64,000 bases of DNA from Mesorhizobium sp. L-2-11 (GCF_016756595.1 NZ_AP023257.1:5720001-5784000); one strand, 5' to 3'; shown: positions 46,229-56,835, counted from the stretch's first letter. Numbers and translations: made by a program. The notes: generated by a model not told the origin, from the letters alone.

Positions 46229-46669
46229 ATGCTTGTCTGCCAAATCTTGAAGACCAAATCTCCCGAGCTCATCTCAGTCACACCAGATCAGACGATCGTA
46301 GAAGTCCTGCGGCTGTTTCGGGACAACAACATCGGATTCGTGGTCGTCAGCCGTTCGCCCGGGGAATGCCTGGGCACGCTGTCGGAGCGGGACTGCTGCT
46401 ATGCGGTGGCTGAATACGGAATCGAGGCGGCCACAATGCGGGTCGCCGACATCATGAACCGCAGTGTGGTGACCTGTTCGACACAGGATTTGCTGCCCTT
46501 TGTGATGTCGCTCATGACCGACCGACGCACGCGCCATGTGTTGGTCATGGACGGCGATGCTTCTGTCGGCGTGGTGAGCATCGGCGACGTGGTCAAGCAC
46601 CGGCTCGACGAATTGCTCCGTACCGAGCAAGCGTTGAGCGATTACATTGCCGGGACCCCTTATCACTGA
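46229..46669 (+). CDS. Two-CBS-domain protein
   Basis: Stand-alone CBS pair, 146 aa: CBS1 about 10-65 (TIVEVLRLFRDNNIGFVVV), CBS2 about 75-135 (MRVADIMNRSVVTC, DRRTRHVLVMDGDASVGVVSIGDVVK). CBS pairs bind adenine nucleotides or NAD-like ligands. Located 39 bp after nuoI, so it is probably co-transcribed with nuoHI and may tune complex I or report energy state. A paralogue sits at the other end of the nuo locus. Confidence 0.87.
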   Translation: MLVCQILKTKSPELISVTPDQTIVEVLRLFRDNNIGFVVVSRSPGECLGTLSERDCCYAVAEYGIEAATMRVADIMNRSVVTCSTQDLLPFVMSLMTDRRTRHVLVMDGDASVGVVSIGDVVKHRLDELLRTEQALSDYIAGTPYH

Positions 46670-46692
46670 GGATACAAACCCGGGGGAGCCGA

Positions 46693-49305
46693 TTAGAGTG
46701 AACTGCCCGGAAGCTCGGCAATGCCTCGGCCGCGACTTTCAGGGCGCACCTCGACTCCGGTGGCGAAGGCAGCACGCGCCTTTTGAACCTCCACCGGACA
46801 AGGGTATTCGCCCCGCCGCATAAGGCTGTTGAGACGCAGGTCTCTATAGTTTTCCGGCACGAACACGAGCCCCCCGGGAAAATGCCTATTGACCTTGAGC
46901 TGCGCCCTCAGTTCGCCCTGGGTGGATCGTACGATAACCTGATCGCGATCCGAAAGGCCAAGCTGCGCGGCGTCCCACGCGCTCATCTCAACATATGGGT
47001 CATCCGCCACCGTATTTAGGATCTCCGAGCGTTCGGAAAGATATCCATTGTGGAACAGGCAGTTGCCGGTGACCAACATGAGCCGGTCGGCCGCATTCGG
47101 GTTAGGCGGAGGGGCGAAGAACTCGCCAGCCGGCGGCGTCGGGTCCGCCGTGGTGAATGCTCCGTCAGCGCCAAGCCCGTCCTGCGTCAGCCCTTGGTAG
47201 GCCGGAACCAGTCGGGCAATCTCGCGGAAGATTTCGCCTTGCATCGACGGCTGCATTGCCTGGTTGCGGAGCGCTGCGACGAAGTCCAAGATCGCCAGAT
47301 TGCCCCGCGCCTCGAAGGCGGGTTCGCGGAACTTGCGGACCGCCTGGATCCGGCCCTCGTTGTTGGTAAAGGTGCCGGATTCCTCTCCATAACCCGCCGC
47401 AGGCAGGACGACATCGGCCAGACCCACGGTATCGGTGAGGAAGGTGTCCTGCACGATCAGGAGATCGGTGGCATCAAGCGCCCGCTTGACGAATCCCCGG
47501 TCGGGATAGGTCATCAGGGGGTCGCTTCCGACGATATAAAGCGCGCCTACCCGCCCCTTGTCACAAAGCGCCAGCATTGCGTCGAGATCCGCGCCCGGCT
47601 CAGGCGGAATTTCGGCGCCCCAGGCCCGTATGAGAGCTGTGCGCGCCGCGTGATCGCCGACCGGGTGCAGCCCCGGCAGGGCCGCCGGCAGAACCCCCAT
47701 GTCCCAGGCGCCCAGCTGGTTGGCTCGGTCGAAGAGGAACTGCATCGCCGGGCCCTTGCCGATCACGCGGAGAACCCGCAGCAGGTTGGTGAGCTGCTGC
47801 AGCGTTGCGCGCGCTTCGGAAAGCCTCAGGAGGTCGGCGCTGACAAGCACAGCGACGCTCCCGCCGTCCAGCAGCGCAGCGGCTAGATGGTCCGGCCCGT
47901 CGCTGCCGGTAGTCGCTGGTGCCCAGCCGGTTGTCGCGCCGACGTCCGCAAGAACCTCGCTCGGCAAGGCTTGGCCGGCCGCCGCCACGAGACCGGCCAC
48001 CACTGCGGCAAGGGCCGCAGCCTCAGCGCCCGGAGCAACACGAAAGACTGCTCGGGCATCGGTGTCCAGCCGGGATGGCCTCGCCGAGAGCATGAGCAAC
48101 CTGGTCTGCCTCCGCCGCGCCGCGTCTCGCAGCAGGTATTCAGTGACCGGGTTCTCGTCGGTCACATTGCCACCGACGACAAGCACGCAGTCGTTGCCGA
48201 TCACCTCCTCCAGCGGCGCGCGGCTGTAGAAGCCCGCCACCAACGGGCCGAGCGTCTCGAAGGGCGTGGACCAGCGCGACGAGCAGTCAATGTTGTTGGT
48301 CCGGAATACCGTCCGCATCAGCTTCTGGAACTGATAAAGCACCTCGTTGGGCAGGCGCGGCGAGGCCAGCCCGCCCGCAGCCTTGCTCTCGACGGCCGAC
48401 AGGCGCCGGCGCAGGTAGTCCCCGGCTTCGTCCCAGGAAACCGGAACCAGTGCGCCGTCACGACGGATCATCGGCCGCTTGATCCGGTCCCGGCTCCCGA
48501 CGAAGTCGAGGCCGAAGCGCCCCCGCACGCAGAGCGTTTCGCGATTGACGCCATGCTCCCACTTCGAGCGGACCCGCATGAACTCGCCCTTGCGCGCGCC
48601 GACGGTGAGCTGGCAGCCGGTGCCGCAATGCGGGCAGACCGTGTCGGTCTCGACCAGATCCCAGGGCCGTGCCTTGTAGCGATAGGGGAAGCTCATCAGC
48701 GCGCCGACCGGGCAGACCTCGACGCAATTGCCGCACTGGTCGCAACTCGCGAGACTGCCCTCGAAGCCGGTGACGGCGGTATCCATGCCTTTTTCGATGG
48801 TGCCCAAGGCGACCGCTCCGACCACGTCCTCGCACATCCGGACGCAGCGCTGGCACTGGATGCAGCGGTTGACGTTCATGATGATGACGGGGCTTAGACG
48901 GATATCCTCGGAGTGGAACACACGTTTGGCATCGCGGAATCGGCTTTCCCGGGGCCCGTATGCCATCACCATGTCCTGAAGCTCGCACTCGCCGCCCTTG
49001 TCACAGATCGGGCAGTCGAGGGGGTGGTTGGCAAGCAGCATGTCGAGCATGGAAGAGCGCGTTTCGTCGATCAGCGGCGTGTTAGTCCGCACCACCATGC
49101 CGTCGGTGACCGCGGTGGCGCAGGAAGGCTGCAGCCGCCGCTGCCCTTCGATCTCCACTAGGCACATGCGGCAGGAGGCCAGCGCCGGCAGCCGCTTCAG
49201 ATAGCAGAAGGTCGGGATCTCGATGCCCAAACGCTCGGCAGCCTGCAGCACCGTAGAGCCTGCGTCCACTTCCAGCGTTTGTTCATCGATCGTGACGCTA
49301 ACCAT
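46693..49305 (-). CDS. nuoG: NADH-quinone oxidoreductase subunit G
   Basis: Large peripheral-arm subunit, 870 aa. The ATG at 49305 begins the [2Fe-2S] ferredoxin domain; an upstream GTG was rejected because it overlaps nuoF. Clusters: FCYLKRL...CRMC...C (N1b), HPLDCPICDKGGEC (N5), CIQCQRCVRMC and CDQCGNCVEVC (N4 region), and an extra CPHCGTGC...C set like N7 of E. coli. The molybdopterin-oxidoreductase-like rest is long, closer to the E. coli type than to the roughly 690-aa rhizobial NuoG. The last nuo gene on the minus strand. Confidence 0.93.
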   Translation of the reverse strand: MVSVTIDEQTLEVDAGSTVLQAAERLGIEIPTFCYLKRLPALASCRMCLVEIEGQRRLQPSCATAVTDGMVVRTNTPLIDETRSSMLDMLLANHPLDCPICDKGGECELQDMVMAYGPRESRFRDAKRVFHSEDIRLSPVIIMNVNRCIQCQRCVRMCEDVVGAVALGTIEKGMDTAVTGFEGSLASCDQCGNCVEVCPVGALMSFPYRYKARPWDLVETDTVCPHCGTGCQLTVGARKGEFMRVRSKWEHGVNRETLCVRGRFGLDFVGSRDRIKRPMIRRDGALVPVSWDEAGDYLRRRLSAVESKAAGGLASPRLPNEVLYQFQKLMRTVFRTNNIDCSSRWSTPFETLGPLVAGFYSRAPLEEVIGNDCVLVVGGNVTDENPVTEYLLRDAARRRQTRLLMLSARPSRLDTDARAVFRVAPGAEAAALAAVVAGLVAAAGQALPSEVLADVGATTGWAPATTGSDGPDHLAAALLDGGSVAVLVSADLLRLSEARATLQQLTNLLRVLRVIGKGPAMQFLFDRANQLGAWDMGVLPAALPGLHPVGDHAARTALIRAWGAEIPPEPGADLDAMLALCDKGRVGALYIVGSDPLMTYPDRGFVKRALDATDLLIVQDTFLTDTVGLADVVLPAAGYGEESGTFTNNEGRIQAVRKFREPAFEARGNLAILDFVAALRNQAMQPSMQGEIFREIARLVPAYQGLTQDGLGADGAFTTADPTPPAGEFFAPPPNPNAADRLMLVTGNCLFHNGYLSERSEILNTVADDPYVEMSAWDAAQLGLSDRDQVIVRSTQGELRAQLKVNRHFPGGLVFVPENYRDLRLNSLMRRGEYPCPVEVQKARAAFATGVEVRPESRGRGIAELPGSSL

Positions 49306-49337
49306 GACTTTCTTGCGGCCTTCTCCCTGCGCGCTCC

Positions 49338-50603
49338 TTAATGAAACGAGCACCTGCCCTCCTCGATATGGGCGACGAATTCATGCTCGAAATGCGCCAG
49401 TGCCGCCCGCAGCCCCATAGCCGCGCCGTCGCCCAGAGCGCAGAACGTGTTGCCGAAAATGCCCTTGCAGAGCGCTTCCAGCTGTTCCAGATCGTCCGGC
49501 GCGCCCTGCCCTGCCTCGACCCGGCGCAGCACTTTCACCACCCAGTTCAGCCCTTCGCGGCAAGGCGTGCATTTCCCGCAGGACTCGTGGTGGAAGAACT
49601 CGATGATCCGGGTGGCGACCTTGACCATGCAGGTCGAGTCGTCGATCACGATCACTCCGGCCGAGCCAAGCATCGAGCCGACCGCAGCCAGCGAGTCGAA
49701 GTCCATCCCGACATCCAGGGCGCGCTCCGGGATCAGCGGCGCCGAGACCCCGCCGGGGATCACCGCCTTGATCCTGCGGCCCGGCGGCGGCCCGCCGGCG
49801 CGGTCCTCGACCAGTTCACGCAGCGATATGCCCATCGGCAGTTCGTAAAGGCCCGGGTTCCGCACGTGCCCGCTGAGGCAATAAAGCTTCGGACCGGGGC
49901 TCTTGTCAGGGCCGATGCTGCGAAACCAGTCCGGCCCCCGCGCCACGATATGCGGCACGCAGACCAGCGTCTCGACATTGTTGATCACGGTCGGGCTGGC
50001 GTAGAGCCCCGCGACCGCCGGAAATGGCGGTTTCAGACGGGGCTGCGCCCGCTTGCCTTCGAGCGAGTCGAGCATCGCCGTCTCCTCGCCGCAGATATAT
50101 GCGCCGGCGCCGCAATGGATGTGCACGACGAAATTAAAATCCGAGCCCAGAATCCGTGTTCCCAGATAACCCTTCGCATGGGCCTCGGCGATCGCCTGCT
50201 TCAGCCGGTGGATCGCCAGCACGTATTCCCCGCGGATGTAGACATAGGCGGTTTCCGCCCCGATCGCGTAGGCGCTGATCACCATGCCCTCGATCAGTTG
50301 GTGCGGATCACGCTCCATGATGATCCGGTCCTTGAACGTGCCGGGCTCGCCCTCATCGGCGTTGCAGCACAGGTATTTCGGCTTGTCGGCCCGTTTCGGC
50401 ACGAAGCTCCATTTCAACCCGGTCGGGAATCCGGCGCCGCCGCGACCGCGCAGGTTCGATTGCTTGACGAGGTCGATGATCTCCTCGGGCGTGTGCTCGC
50501 GCAGCGCCTTCGCCAGCGCCTGGTAGCCGCCGCCGGCCTCATAGCTCGAAAGCAGATGGCCATCCGGCACGTCCATGTTTCTGAGAAGGACCGGTTCGAA
50601 CAT
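49338..50603 (-). CDS. nuoF: NADH-quinone oxidoreductase subunit F
   Basis: NADH- and FMN-binding subunit, 421 aa. Nucleotide/FMN loop LRGRGGAGFPTGLKW (51-65), NADEGEPGTFKDR (81-93), and N3 [4Fe-4S] ligands Cys342, Cys345, Cys348 and Cys388. Normal length. Sits 5 bp from nuoE and 32 bp from nuoG. Confidence 0.95.
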   Translation of the reverse strand: MFEPVLLRNMDVPDGHLLSSYEAGGGYQALAKALREHTPEEIIDLVKQSNLRGRGGAGFPTGLKWSFVPKRADKPKYLCCNADEGEPGTFKDRIIMERDPHQLIEGMVISAYAIGAETAYVYIRGEYVLAIHRLKQAIAEAHAKGYLGTRILGSDFNFVVHIHCGAGAYICGEETAMLDSLEGKRAQPRLKPPFPAVAGLYASPTVINNVETLVCVPHIVARGPDWFRSIGPDKSPGPKLYCLSGHVRNPGLYELPMGISLRELVEDRAGGPPPGRRIKAVIPGGVSAPLIPERALDVGMDFDSLAAVGSMLGSAGVIVIDDSTCMVKVATRIIEFFHHESCGKCTPCREGLNWVVKVLRRVEAGQGAPDDLEQLEALCKGIFGNTFCALGDGAAMGLRAALAHFEHEFVAHIEEGRCSFH

Positions 50604-50608
50604 GGCGG

Positions 50609-51121
50609 CTACTCACCCGGCGGTCCTGCGGCGGCGAGTTCGGCGCCCGTCGTTTGCCCCGCCGCCGCGCGCAGCCTGTCCAAGAGCGCGTCGATCCGCG
50701 CAATGTCGAGGTCGCCGTGATAGTCGTCGCCGACCTGCATCACCGGGGCCATCTCGCAAGCGCCGAGGCATTCGACGGTCGAAAGCGTGAACAGCCCGTC
50801 CGGGATCGTGCCGCCCTTTTCGATCCCCAGCACAGTCTCCAGATGCCTCAGCAGATCCTCGGATCGGCGCAGCATGCAGGAGAGGTTGTCGCAGAGTTGC
50901 AGGTGGAACAGGCCCACCGGCTCGGTGTGGAAGAGGGTGTAGAAGGTCGCCAATTCGTAGACCCAGACCCGCTCGACACCGAGGATGTCGGAGACCTCTT
51001 CCAACACCGGGCCGGGCAGGTGGCCATGTTCCTTCTGCGCGATCAGAAGCGCGGGCATGATCGCCGAGCGCCGGTCGGGATACCGCGCCGCCGCCGCCTC
51101 GATCTTTTCGCGCATGTTCAT
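50609..51121 (-). CDS. nuoE: NADH-quinone oxidoreductase subunit E
   Basis: Thioredoxin-fold [2Fe-2S] (N1a) subunit, 170 aa, with Cys77, Cys82, Cys118 and Cys122 (LCDNLSC and ECLGACEMAP). Standard length; the last 15 residues are a flexible Ala/Gly tail. Encoded 16 bp after nuoD. Confidence 0.94.
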   Translation of the reverse strand: MNMREKIEAAAARYPDRRSAIMPALLIAQKEHGHLPGPVLEEVSDILGVERVWVYELATFYTLFHTEPVGLFHLQLCDNLSCMLRRSEDLLRHLETVLGIEKGGTIPDGLFTLSTVECLGACEMAPVMQVGDDYHGDLDIARIDALLDRLRAAAGQTTGAELAAAGPPGE

Positions 51122-51137
51122 CGCGTCAAATCCCCTG

Positions 51138-52352
51138 CTACTTGTCTACCTCGGCCATCACAGGGTCGAGGCTGCCCAGCACGGCGATCATGTCCGCCAG
51201 GTAGCGGGCATTGCTGACCCCGAATACTCCCTGAAGGTTGACGAATGACGGCGCCCGCACTTTCATCCGGAACGGTTTTTGCGACCCGTCGCTGATGATG
51301 TAGAACCCGAGTTCGCCCTTTGGCGCCTCGATCGCCGAATAGACCTCGCCCTTCGGTACCTTGAAGCCATAGGCCGAGAGGTCGAAATGCTGGATCAGCG
51401 CCTCCATCGAGCAGTGCACTTTGTCCTTGTCCACCGGGAAAGCGATTGTCGGCATGTCGATCTGGAACGGCCCCTCGGGCATCTGGTCGAGGCACTGTTC
51501 GATGATCCGGACGCTCTCGCGCATCTCCTCGACGCGGCATCGCCAGCGCGCGTAGCAATCGCCCTCATCGCGGGTAATGACGTTGAAAGCCAGCCGGTCG
51601 TAAATCTCATAAGGCTCGTCGCGGCGGATGTCCCAGTCGACGCCCGAGGCCCGCAGGTTCGGGCCACTCAGGCCAAGGTCGATACCGTCCTCGGCTGAGA
51701 TCACGCCGATCCCCTGCGTGCGCTTCAGGAACACCCGGTTGTTCTCGACCAGCCGTTCATAGTCGCGGATCCGGTTCGGGAAGATGCCGCAGAACTCCCT
51801 GATCTTGGGGAAGAACCCGCCGGGCAGGTCCTCGCGCACACCCCCGACGCGGCAGAAGGAGGTGTGCATCCGCGCCCCGCTGACCATCTCCAACAGGTCC
51901 ATGATCATTTCACGCTCGCGCATGGCGTAAAGCAACGCGGTCATGGCGCCCAGGTCCATCGGCAACGCGCCGGTGATCAGGAGGTGACCGGAGATCCGCG
52001 CGAGTTCGGCCATCAGCACGCGGATATATTGCGCGCGAATTGGCGCTTCGATGCCCAGGAGCTTCTCCACCGCTAGCGCGAAAGCGAGGTTGTTCGAGGG
52101 CGGGCAGAGGTAGTCGAGCCGGTCGGTTAGCGGAAAAATCTGGGTGTAAGTGAAGCTCTCGGCCAGCTTTTCGGTGCCGCGGTGGAGGTAGCCGATGTGT
52201 GGGTCCACGCGCGCGACATACTCGCCATCCAACTGAAGGACGAGCCGCAGCACCCCATGCGTGCTGGGATGCTGCGGGCCGAGGTTGAGAAGCACCTCCT
52301 TTGTGTCGAGCGCTTCACCTGCCGGCCTGCTCAGTTCCGTGACTTCGGTCAT
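51138..52352 (-). CDS. nuoD: NADH-quinone oxidoreductase subunit D
   Basis: 49-kDa quinone-site subunit, 404 aa from ATG 52352. LNLGPQHPSTHGVLRLVLQLDGE and DPHIGYLHRGTEKLAE (the conserved His of the quinone cavity) are intact, as is the hydrogenase-like C-terminus PSFVNLQGVFG. NuoC and NuoD are separate genes, not fused. Confidence 0.95.
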   Translation of the reverse strand: MTEVTELSRPAGEALDTKEVLLNLGPQHPSTHGVLRLVLQLDGEYVARVDPHIGYLHRGTEKLAESFTYTQIFPLTDRLDYLCPPSNNLAFALAVEKLLGIEAPIRAQYIRVLMAELARISGHLLITGALPMDLGAMTALLYAMREREMIMDLLEMVSGARMHTSFCRVGGVREDLPGGFFPKIREFCGIFPNRIRDYERLVENNRVFLKRTQGIGVISAEDGIDLGLSGPNLRASGVDWDIRRDEPYEIYDRLAFNVITRDEGDCYARWRCRVEEMRESVRIIEQCLDQMPEGPFQIDMPTIAFPVDKDKVHCSMEALIQHFDLSAYGFKVPKGEVYSAIEAPKGELGFYIISDGSQKPFRMKVRAPSFVNLQGVFGVSNARYLADMIAVLGSLDPVMAEVDK

Positions 52353-52380
52353 CTCACTTCCCGGCGTCGAACGGCCTCCC

Positions 52381-52917
52381 TTATGGAATGTCCTTGGTGG
52401 CGAGATCGGGCTGCGTCGGCGGCGGGCCTTCCGCGCCAAACGGGTTCAGCGTGTCCTTGTAGCCCCGGAGCGGAAAGTCCTTGCGCTGCGGAAAGCCCTC
52501 GAAGCCTTCCCACATGTAGATTCGGCGCAGGTCGGGATGGCCCTCGAACCGGATGCCATACATGTCCCAAGCCTCGCGCTCGTGCCAGTTGGCGGTCCGC
52601 CAGACTCCCGTCACCGACGGGACCCGCGGCGGATCGCCGAGGCGGCATTTGATCCGAACGCGCCATTTGTTCGGCAGCGAATAGAGGTGGTACACCGCCT
52701 CGTAGCGCAGCGTTTCGGGATAATGGTCGACCCCGCAGATGTCGGACAGGAAATCGAACCGCAGCGTCGGATGGCCCTTCAGGAATTGGCAGAGCTCGAC
52801 GATCATGTCAGGCGGTGAGGCGAAAGCGTGAACCCCATGCGAGAAGCCAAGCTCCTCGATTTCCCCCCCGAAACGTTCCGCGATCAGGGTTCGGATGAGG
52901 GACGTCTCCACGCTCAT
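52381..52917 (-). CDS. nuoC: NADH-quinone oxidoreductase subunit C
   Basis: 30-kDa subunit, 178 aa, with the signature ERE-type block [25 protein letters not shown] and LRGYKDT. Coupled to nuoB by ATGA; 28 bp ahead of nuoD. Confidence 0.93.
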   Translation of the reverse strand: MSVETSLIRTLIAERFGGEIEELGFSHGVHAFASPPDMIVELCQFLKGHPTLRFDFLSDICGVDHYPETLRYEAVYHLYSLPNKWRVRIKCRLGDPPRVPSVTGVWRTANWHEREAWDMYGIRFEGHPDLRRIYMWEGFEGFPQRKDFPLRGYKDTLNPFGAEGPPPTQPDLATKDIP

Positions 52918-53417
52918 GAGGCTACAACCCGGTCCAGAGGCGTCCCGGCCAGCGCGCGGGACCTCTTGATCTTCTCTTGGAGCAGAAGGATGCCATGCAT
53001 CAGTGCCTCGGGCCGCGGCGGGCAGCCGGGCACATGCACGTCCACCGGCACGAAAGTCTCCGCCCCCTGCACCACGGCGTAAGTGTTGTAGACCCCGCCC
53101 GAGATCGCGCAGGTGCCCATGGCGATGACCCAGCGTGGCTCCGGCATCTGGTCGAAGAGCCGGCGCACGACCGGAGCGAACTTCCGCGTCACCGTGCCGG
53201 CGATGATCATCACGTCGGACTGGCGGGGCGAAGGTCGAAACACCACGCCGAAGCGGTCGAGGTCGTAGCGGGCGCAGCCGGCCGAAATCATCTCGATGGC
53301 GCAGCAGGCAATCCCGAAGGTTTCGGGCCAGAGCGCCGACCGCCGGCTCCAGCTGATGACGCTGTCGGCGGTGGTGAACAGCACGCTGTCGCGAATCGTT
53401 TCGCCTATTCCTCCCAT
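52914..53417 (-). CDS. nuoB: NADH-quinone oxidoreductase subunit B
   Basis: N2-cluster subunit, 167 aa: adjacent Cys38-Cys39 (GIACCAIEM), Cys103 (MGTCAISGG) and Cys132 ([11 protein letters not shown]). Overlaps nuoA by 13 bp and nuoC by 4 bp. Confidence 0.95.
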   Translation of the reverse strand: MGGIGETIRDSVLFTTADSVISWSRRSALWPETFGIACCAIEMISAGCARYDLDRFGVVFRPSPRQSDVMIIAGTVTRKFAPVVRRLFDQMPEPRWVIAMGTCAISGGVYNTYAVVQGAETFVPVDVHVPGCPPRPEALMHGILLLQEKIKRSRALAGTPLDRVVAS

Positions 53418-53770
53418 TCCAGCGCTCCTTTCAGCCAGGCGTAGGCGAAGCCCACGATGAGCAGCAGCATGAAGACAAACATCTCGACATAGCCGACGAG
53501 CCCGATCTCCTCCAGCACGACCGCCCAGGGAAACAGGAACATCGCCTCGACGTCGAACACCACCAGCAGGATTGCTAGGATGAAGAACTGCACCCTAAAG
53601 CGGCCCCCGGCGGCCTCGCCGGCCGGGTCCATACCGCACTCATAGGGCATGTTCTTCGCGGGATAGGGGTTGGACGGGCGCAGGAGCGAGGAGACGAACA
53701 GCGTCGCCACGGCCACCAGGACAATTCCGGCGACCATGAAGAGAACCGGCAGGAATTCCATTCCAGTCAT
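53405..53770 (-). CDS. nuoA: NADH-quinone oxidoreductase subunit A
   Basis: Three-helix membrane subunit, 121 aa, with the conserved matrix-loop Cys in [11 protein letters not shown] and the acidic helix [13 protein letters not shown]. It follows nuoN by 153 bp, the largest gap in the minus-strand run, and may have its own promoter there. Confidence 0.94.
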   Translation of the reverse strand: MTGMEFLPVLFMVAGIVLVAVATLFVSSLLRPSNPYPAKNMPYECGMDPAGEAAGGRFRVQFFILAILLVVFDVEAMFLFPWAVVLEEIGLVGYVEMFVFMLLLIVGFAYAWLKGALEWEE

Positions 53771-53923
53771 GTCACGCTGCCCCGGTCACCCACCGAGGGC
53801 TTGCTCAAGCTGCGACCGACCAAATCTTCTGGCCGGCGGTGCGGCCCTCGTGCAGCGACTAGGGCATCCTTTCGTAGCTCCAAGAGTATTCGGTTGGCCG
53901 CTTCATTGCAAATCCAATCGTGG

Positions 53924-55363
53924 TCAACCGCCGAACACGGAACTCTGGGCAAGCCTCAGAAACCACGCCGGAAACAGTCCGATGCCGATGGTGCCGGCGG
54001 CGGTCAAGGCGAGCGTGGCGCGGACGGACGGCGTCAGGGCAGGCTCGAACGCGCGCTCCGGCTCGCGCATGTAGATCACCATGACGATGCGGATGTAGAA
54101 GTAGGCGGCGACGGCGCTCAACAGCACCGCGATCACCGCCAGCGTGACGAAACCCCGCTCGACGAGCGCCACCAGCACGTAGAACTTGGCGAAGAACCCG
54201 GCTGTCGGCGGAATGCCGGCGAGCGCGAACAGGTAGAGCAGCATCAGAAGCGCCAACCCGCGATGCGACTTGGCGAAGCCGGCGTAGTCCTCGATGACCT
54301 CGCCGGAAAAATCGCCATTCCGCATCATGATGACGATGCCGAAGATACCGAGATTCATGAAGGCGTAGATCAGCAGGTAGAGCATCACGCCGGCAATCCC
54401 GTCGGCGCCACCCGCCACCACGCCGAAGAGCGCGAAGCCCGCATGGGCGATGCTGGAATAGGCGAGAAGGCGCTTGAAATTGTCCTGCACAAGCGCCACG
54501 AAGCTGCCGAGCGCCATCGTCACCACCGCGATCACCGCGACGATGATCCAGGCGTCGGAAGCGGCGACCAGCGGGTTGAGGAACACGCGCAGGATCACCG
54601 CGAACCCGGCCGCCTTGGGGGCGACCGACATGAAGGCCGTGATTGTCGTCGGCGCGCCTTCATAGACGTCCGGCACCCACATGTGGAACGGCACCGCGCC
54701 GACCTTGAAGACCAGCCCCGCGACGATGAAGACCACCGCCAGGAGCAATCCGGGATCGAGCGGGTCGCCGGTCACCGCCGCAGCCATCCCGTGCAGCTGC
54801 GTCGTGCCGGTGATCCCGTAGATCAGCGAGACGCCGTAGAGGAAGATTCCCGTCGAGACCCCGCCGAGAACCACGTATTTCAGCGACGCCTCGTTCGACC
54901 GCCGCTCCTTCCTGAGGAAGCCGGTGAGCACATAGGTCGAGAGCGCCATCAGCTCGAGGCCGACATAGATCGACAGAAGATCGGTTGCCGAGGCCATGAT
55001 CATCATGCCGGAAAGCGCAAAGAGCAGCAGGACATAGTATTCGCTCAACGCGATCTCCTCGATCTCGGCATATTTTCGCGACAGGAGGAACGTCAGGATG
55101 GTCGAAAGGTAGAACACCATCTTGAAGAAGACCGCGAAGCGGTCGGCGATAAACATGCCCGAATAGGCCGGCCGCACCTCGCCCGCCAGTAGCAATGTCG
55201 CTAGGGCCGCAACCAGCACGGTTGCAGCGGAAGCCCAGACGAGGAAATGCCCTGACCCCTTTGGCACAATCTGACCCAGGATCAGGAGGATGCAGGCGCC
55301 GGTGACCACGACGATCTCGGGCAGGCTCGCAAGGATCGACTGGTAGAGCGCGGCGTCGGTCAT
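53924..55363 (-). CDS. nuoN: NADH-quinone oxidoreductase subunit N
   Basis: Antiporter-like pump subunit, 479 aa, about 14 helices. LELMALSTYVLTGFLRKERRSNEASLKYVVLG (Glu and Lys of the first half-channel), FKVGAVPFHMWVPDVYEGAPTTITAFMSVAPKAAGFAV, and DNFKRLLAYSSIAHAGF. Canonical NuoN. Overlaps nuoM by ATGA. Confidence 0.94.
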   Translation of the reverse strand: MTDAALYQSILASLPEIVVVTGACILLILGQIVPKGSGHFLVWASAATVLVAALATLLLAGEVRPAYSGMFIADRFAVFFKMVFYLSTILTFLLSRKYAEIEEIALSEYYVLLLFALSGMMIMASATDLLSIYVGLELMALSTYVLTGFLRKERRSNEASLKYVVLGGVSTGIFLYGVSLIYGITGTTQLHGMAAAVTGDPLDPGLLLAVVFIVAGLVFKVGAVPFHMWVPDVYEGAPTTITAFMSVAPKAAGFAVILRVFLNPLVAASDAWIIVAVIAVVTMALGSFVALVQDNFKRLLAYSSIAHAGFALFGVVAGGADGIAGVMLYLLIYAFMNLGIFGIVIMMRNGDFSGEVIEDYAGFAKSHRGLALLMLLYLFALAGIPPTAGFFAKFYVLVALVERGFVTLAVIAVLLSAVAAYFYIRIVMVIYMREPERAFEPALTPSVRATLALTAAGTIGIGLFPAWFLRLAQSSVFGG

Positions 55364-56835
55364 GGGCCGTCCCCCCTGCCGTGCACCTGCGCCAGCAGAT
55401 GCTTCGCCGATGCGTCGATGATGTCGAGAAAGGGTTTCGGATAGAGCCCGACCCAGAGCACAAAGGCGGCCAGTGGCAGGATCGCCACCATCTCGCGGGC
55501 GTTCACGTCGCGTATCTTGAACCGCGCGCCGACGCTAGCCGGACCGAGCGCGACTTTCCTGTACATGCCAAGCAGGTAGGCCGCGCCCAGCAGAGCACCC
55601 AGAACGGCGGCGGCGCCGACAGCCAGATTGGCCGCAAACGCGCCCGACAGCACCAGCAACTCGCCCACGAACGAATTCGTTCCCGGCAGCGCCATCGACG
55701 ACAGGGTGAACAGCGCAAGAAATGCGGTATAGACCGGCGCCGCCTTCATCAGTCCGCCATAATCCGCGATGCTGCGGGTATGGGTGCGCTCGTAGATCAG
55801 ACCGACGAACAGGAACAACGCGCCCGTCGTTACGCCATGATTGAACATTTGCAGGATGCCGCCCTCGAGCCCGCGGAGGTTCAACGTGAAAATACCCAGC
55901 GTCACGAAACCCATGTGGCTGATGCTGGAATAGGCCACAAGCTTCTTGAGGTCGTCCTGCGCCAAGGCAAGCAACCCGCCATAGACGATCGCAAGCGCCG
56001 AAAGGGCCAGCATTAGTGTCGAATAATGCAGCGACGCCTCCGGCAGCATCGGCAGCGAGAATCGCAGGAACCCGTAGGCGCCCATCTTCAGGAGCACTCC
56101 GGCGAGGATGATGCTGCCCGCCGTCGGCGCCTGCACATGAGCGTCCGGCAGCCAGGTATGGACCGGCACCATCGGCACCTTGACTGCGAAGGCGATCAGG
56201 AAGGCAAAGAACAGCCAGGACTGAACCCGGAACGGCAAATCCTGCGCCGTCAGGGCGAGGATGTCGAAAGTCTCGCCGCCGTGGAAATAGAGCACGATGA
56301 CACCGATCAGGAACAGAAGGCTGCCCGCCAGCGTGTAGAGGAAGAATTTGAACGCCGCATAGACCCGGCCGTCGCCACCCCAGACGCCGATGATCACGTA
56401 CATCGGGATCAGCATCGCCTCCCAGAAGACGTAGAACAGGAACAGGTCGAGCGCGCAGAACACCCCCAGCATCAGCGCCTGCATGGCCAGCAGGCTGACC
56501 ATGAACTCCTTCACCTTGCGGTCGATCGCGACCCACGAGGCGAGCACGCAGATCCAGCCCAGTAACGCAGTCAGGAATACAAAGAGCGCGCTGATTCCGT
56601 CGATGCCGAGCGCGTAAGTGATTCCGAGCGCGGGCACCCACGGGCGCGTCTCGGTGAACTGCATCTCGTGGGTAGTGGTGTCAAAGCCGGCCAGCATAGC
56701 GATGCAGAGAGCGAGGTCGAGGACGGTGACACCCAGCGCCGTCCACCGCACCGCATCGTCGCTGCGGAGAAACATCAGAACCGCTGCCCCGGCGGCGGGC
56801 ATGAACACGATGAGGCTAAGCAGCGGGAACGCCAT
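55360..56835 (-). CDS. nuoM: NADH-quinone oxidoreductase subunit M
   Basis: Antiporter-like pump subunit, 491 aa, with FYVFWEAMLIPMYVIIGVWGG, KVPMVPVHTWLPDAHVQAPTAGSIILAGVLLKMGAYGFLRFSLPM and DDLKKLVAYSSISHMGF. Canonical NuoM of normal length. Begins 7 bp after the NuoL-like gene. Confidence 0.94.
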   Translation of the reverse strand: MAFPLLSLIVFMPAAGAAVLMFLRSDDAVRWTALGVTVLDLALCIAMLAGFDTTTHEMQFTETRPWVPALGITYALGIDGISALFVFLTALLGWICVLASWVAIDRKVKEFMVSLLAMQALMLGVFCALDLFLFYVFWEAMLIPMYVIIGVWGGDGRVYAAFKFFLYTLAGSLLFLIGVIVLYFHGGETFDILALTAQDLPFRVQSWLFFAFLIAFAVKVPMVPVHTWLPDAHVQAPTAGSIILAGVLLKMGAYGFLRFSLPMLPEASLHYSTLMLALSALAIVYGGLLALAQDDLKKLVAYSSISHMGFVTLGIFTLNLRGLEGGILQMFNHGVTTGALFLFVGLIYERTHTRSIADYGGLMKAAPVYTAFLALFTLSSMALPGTNSFVGELLVLSGAFAANLAVGAAAVLGALLGAAYLLGMYRKVALGPASVGARFKIRDVNAREMVAILPLAAFVLWVGLYPKPFLDIIDASAKHLLAQVHGRGDGP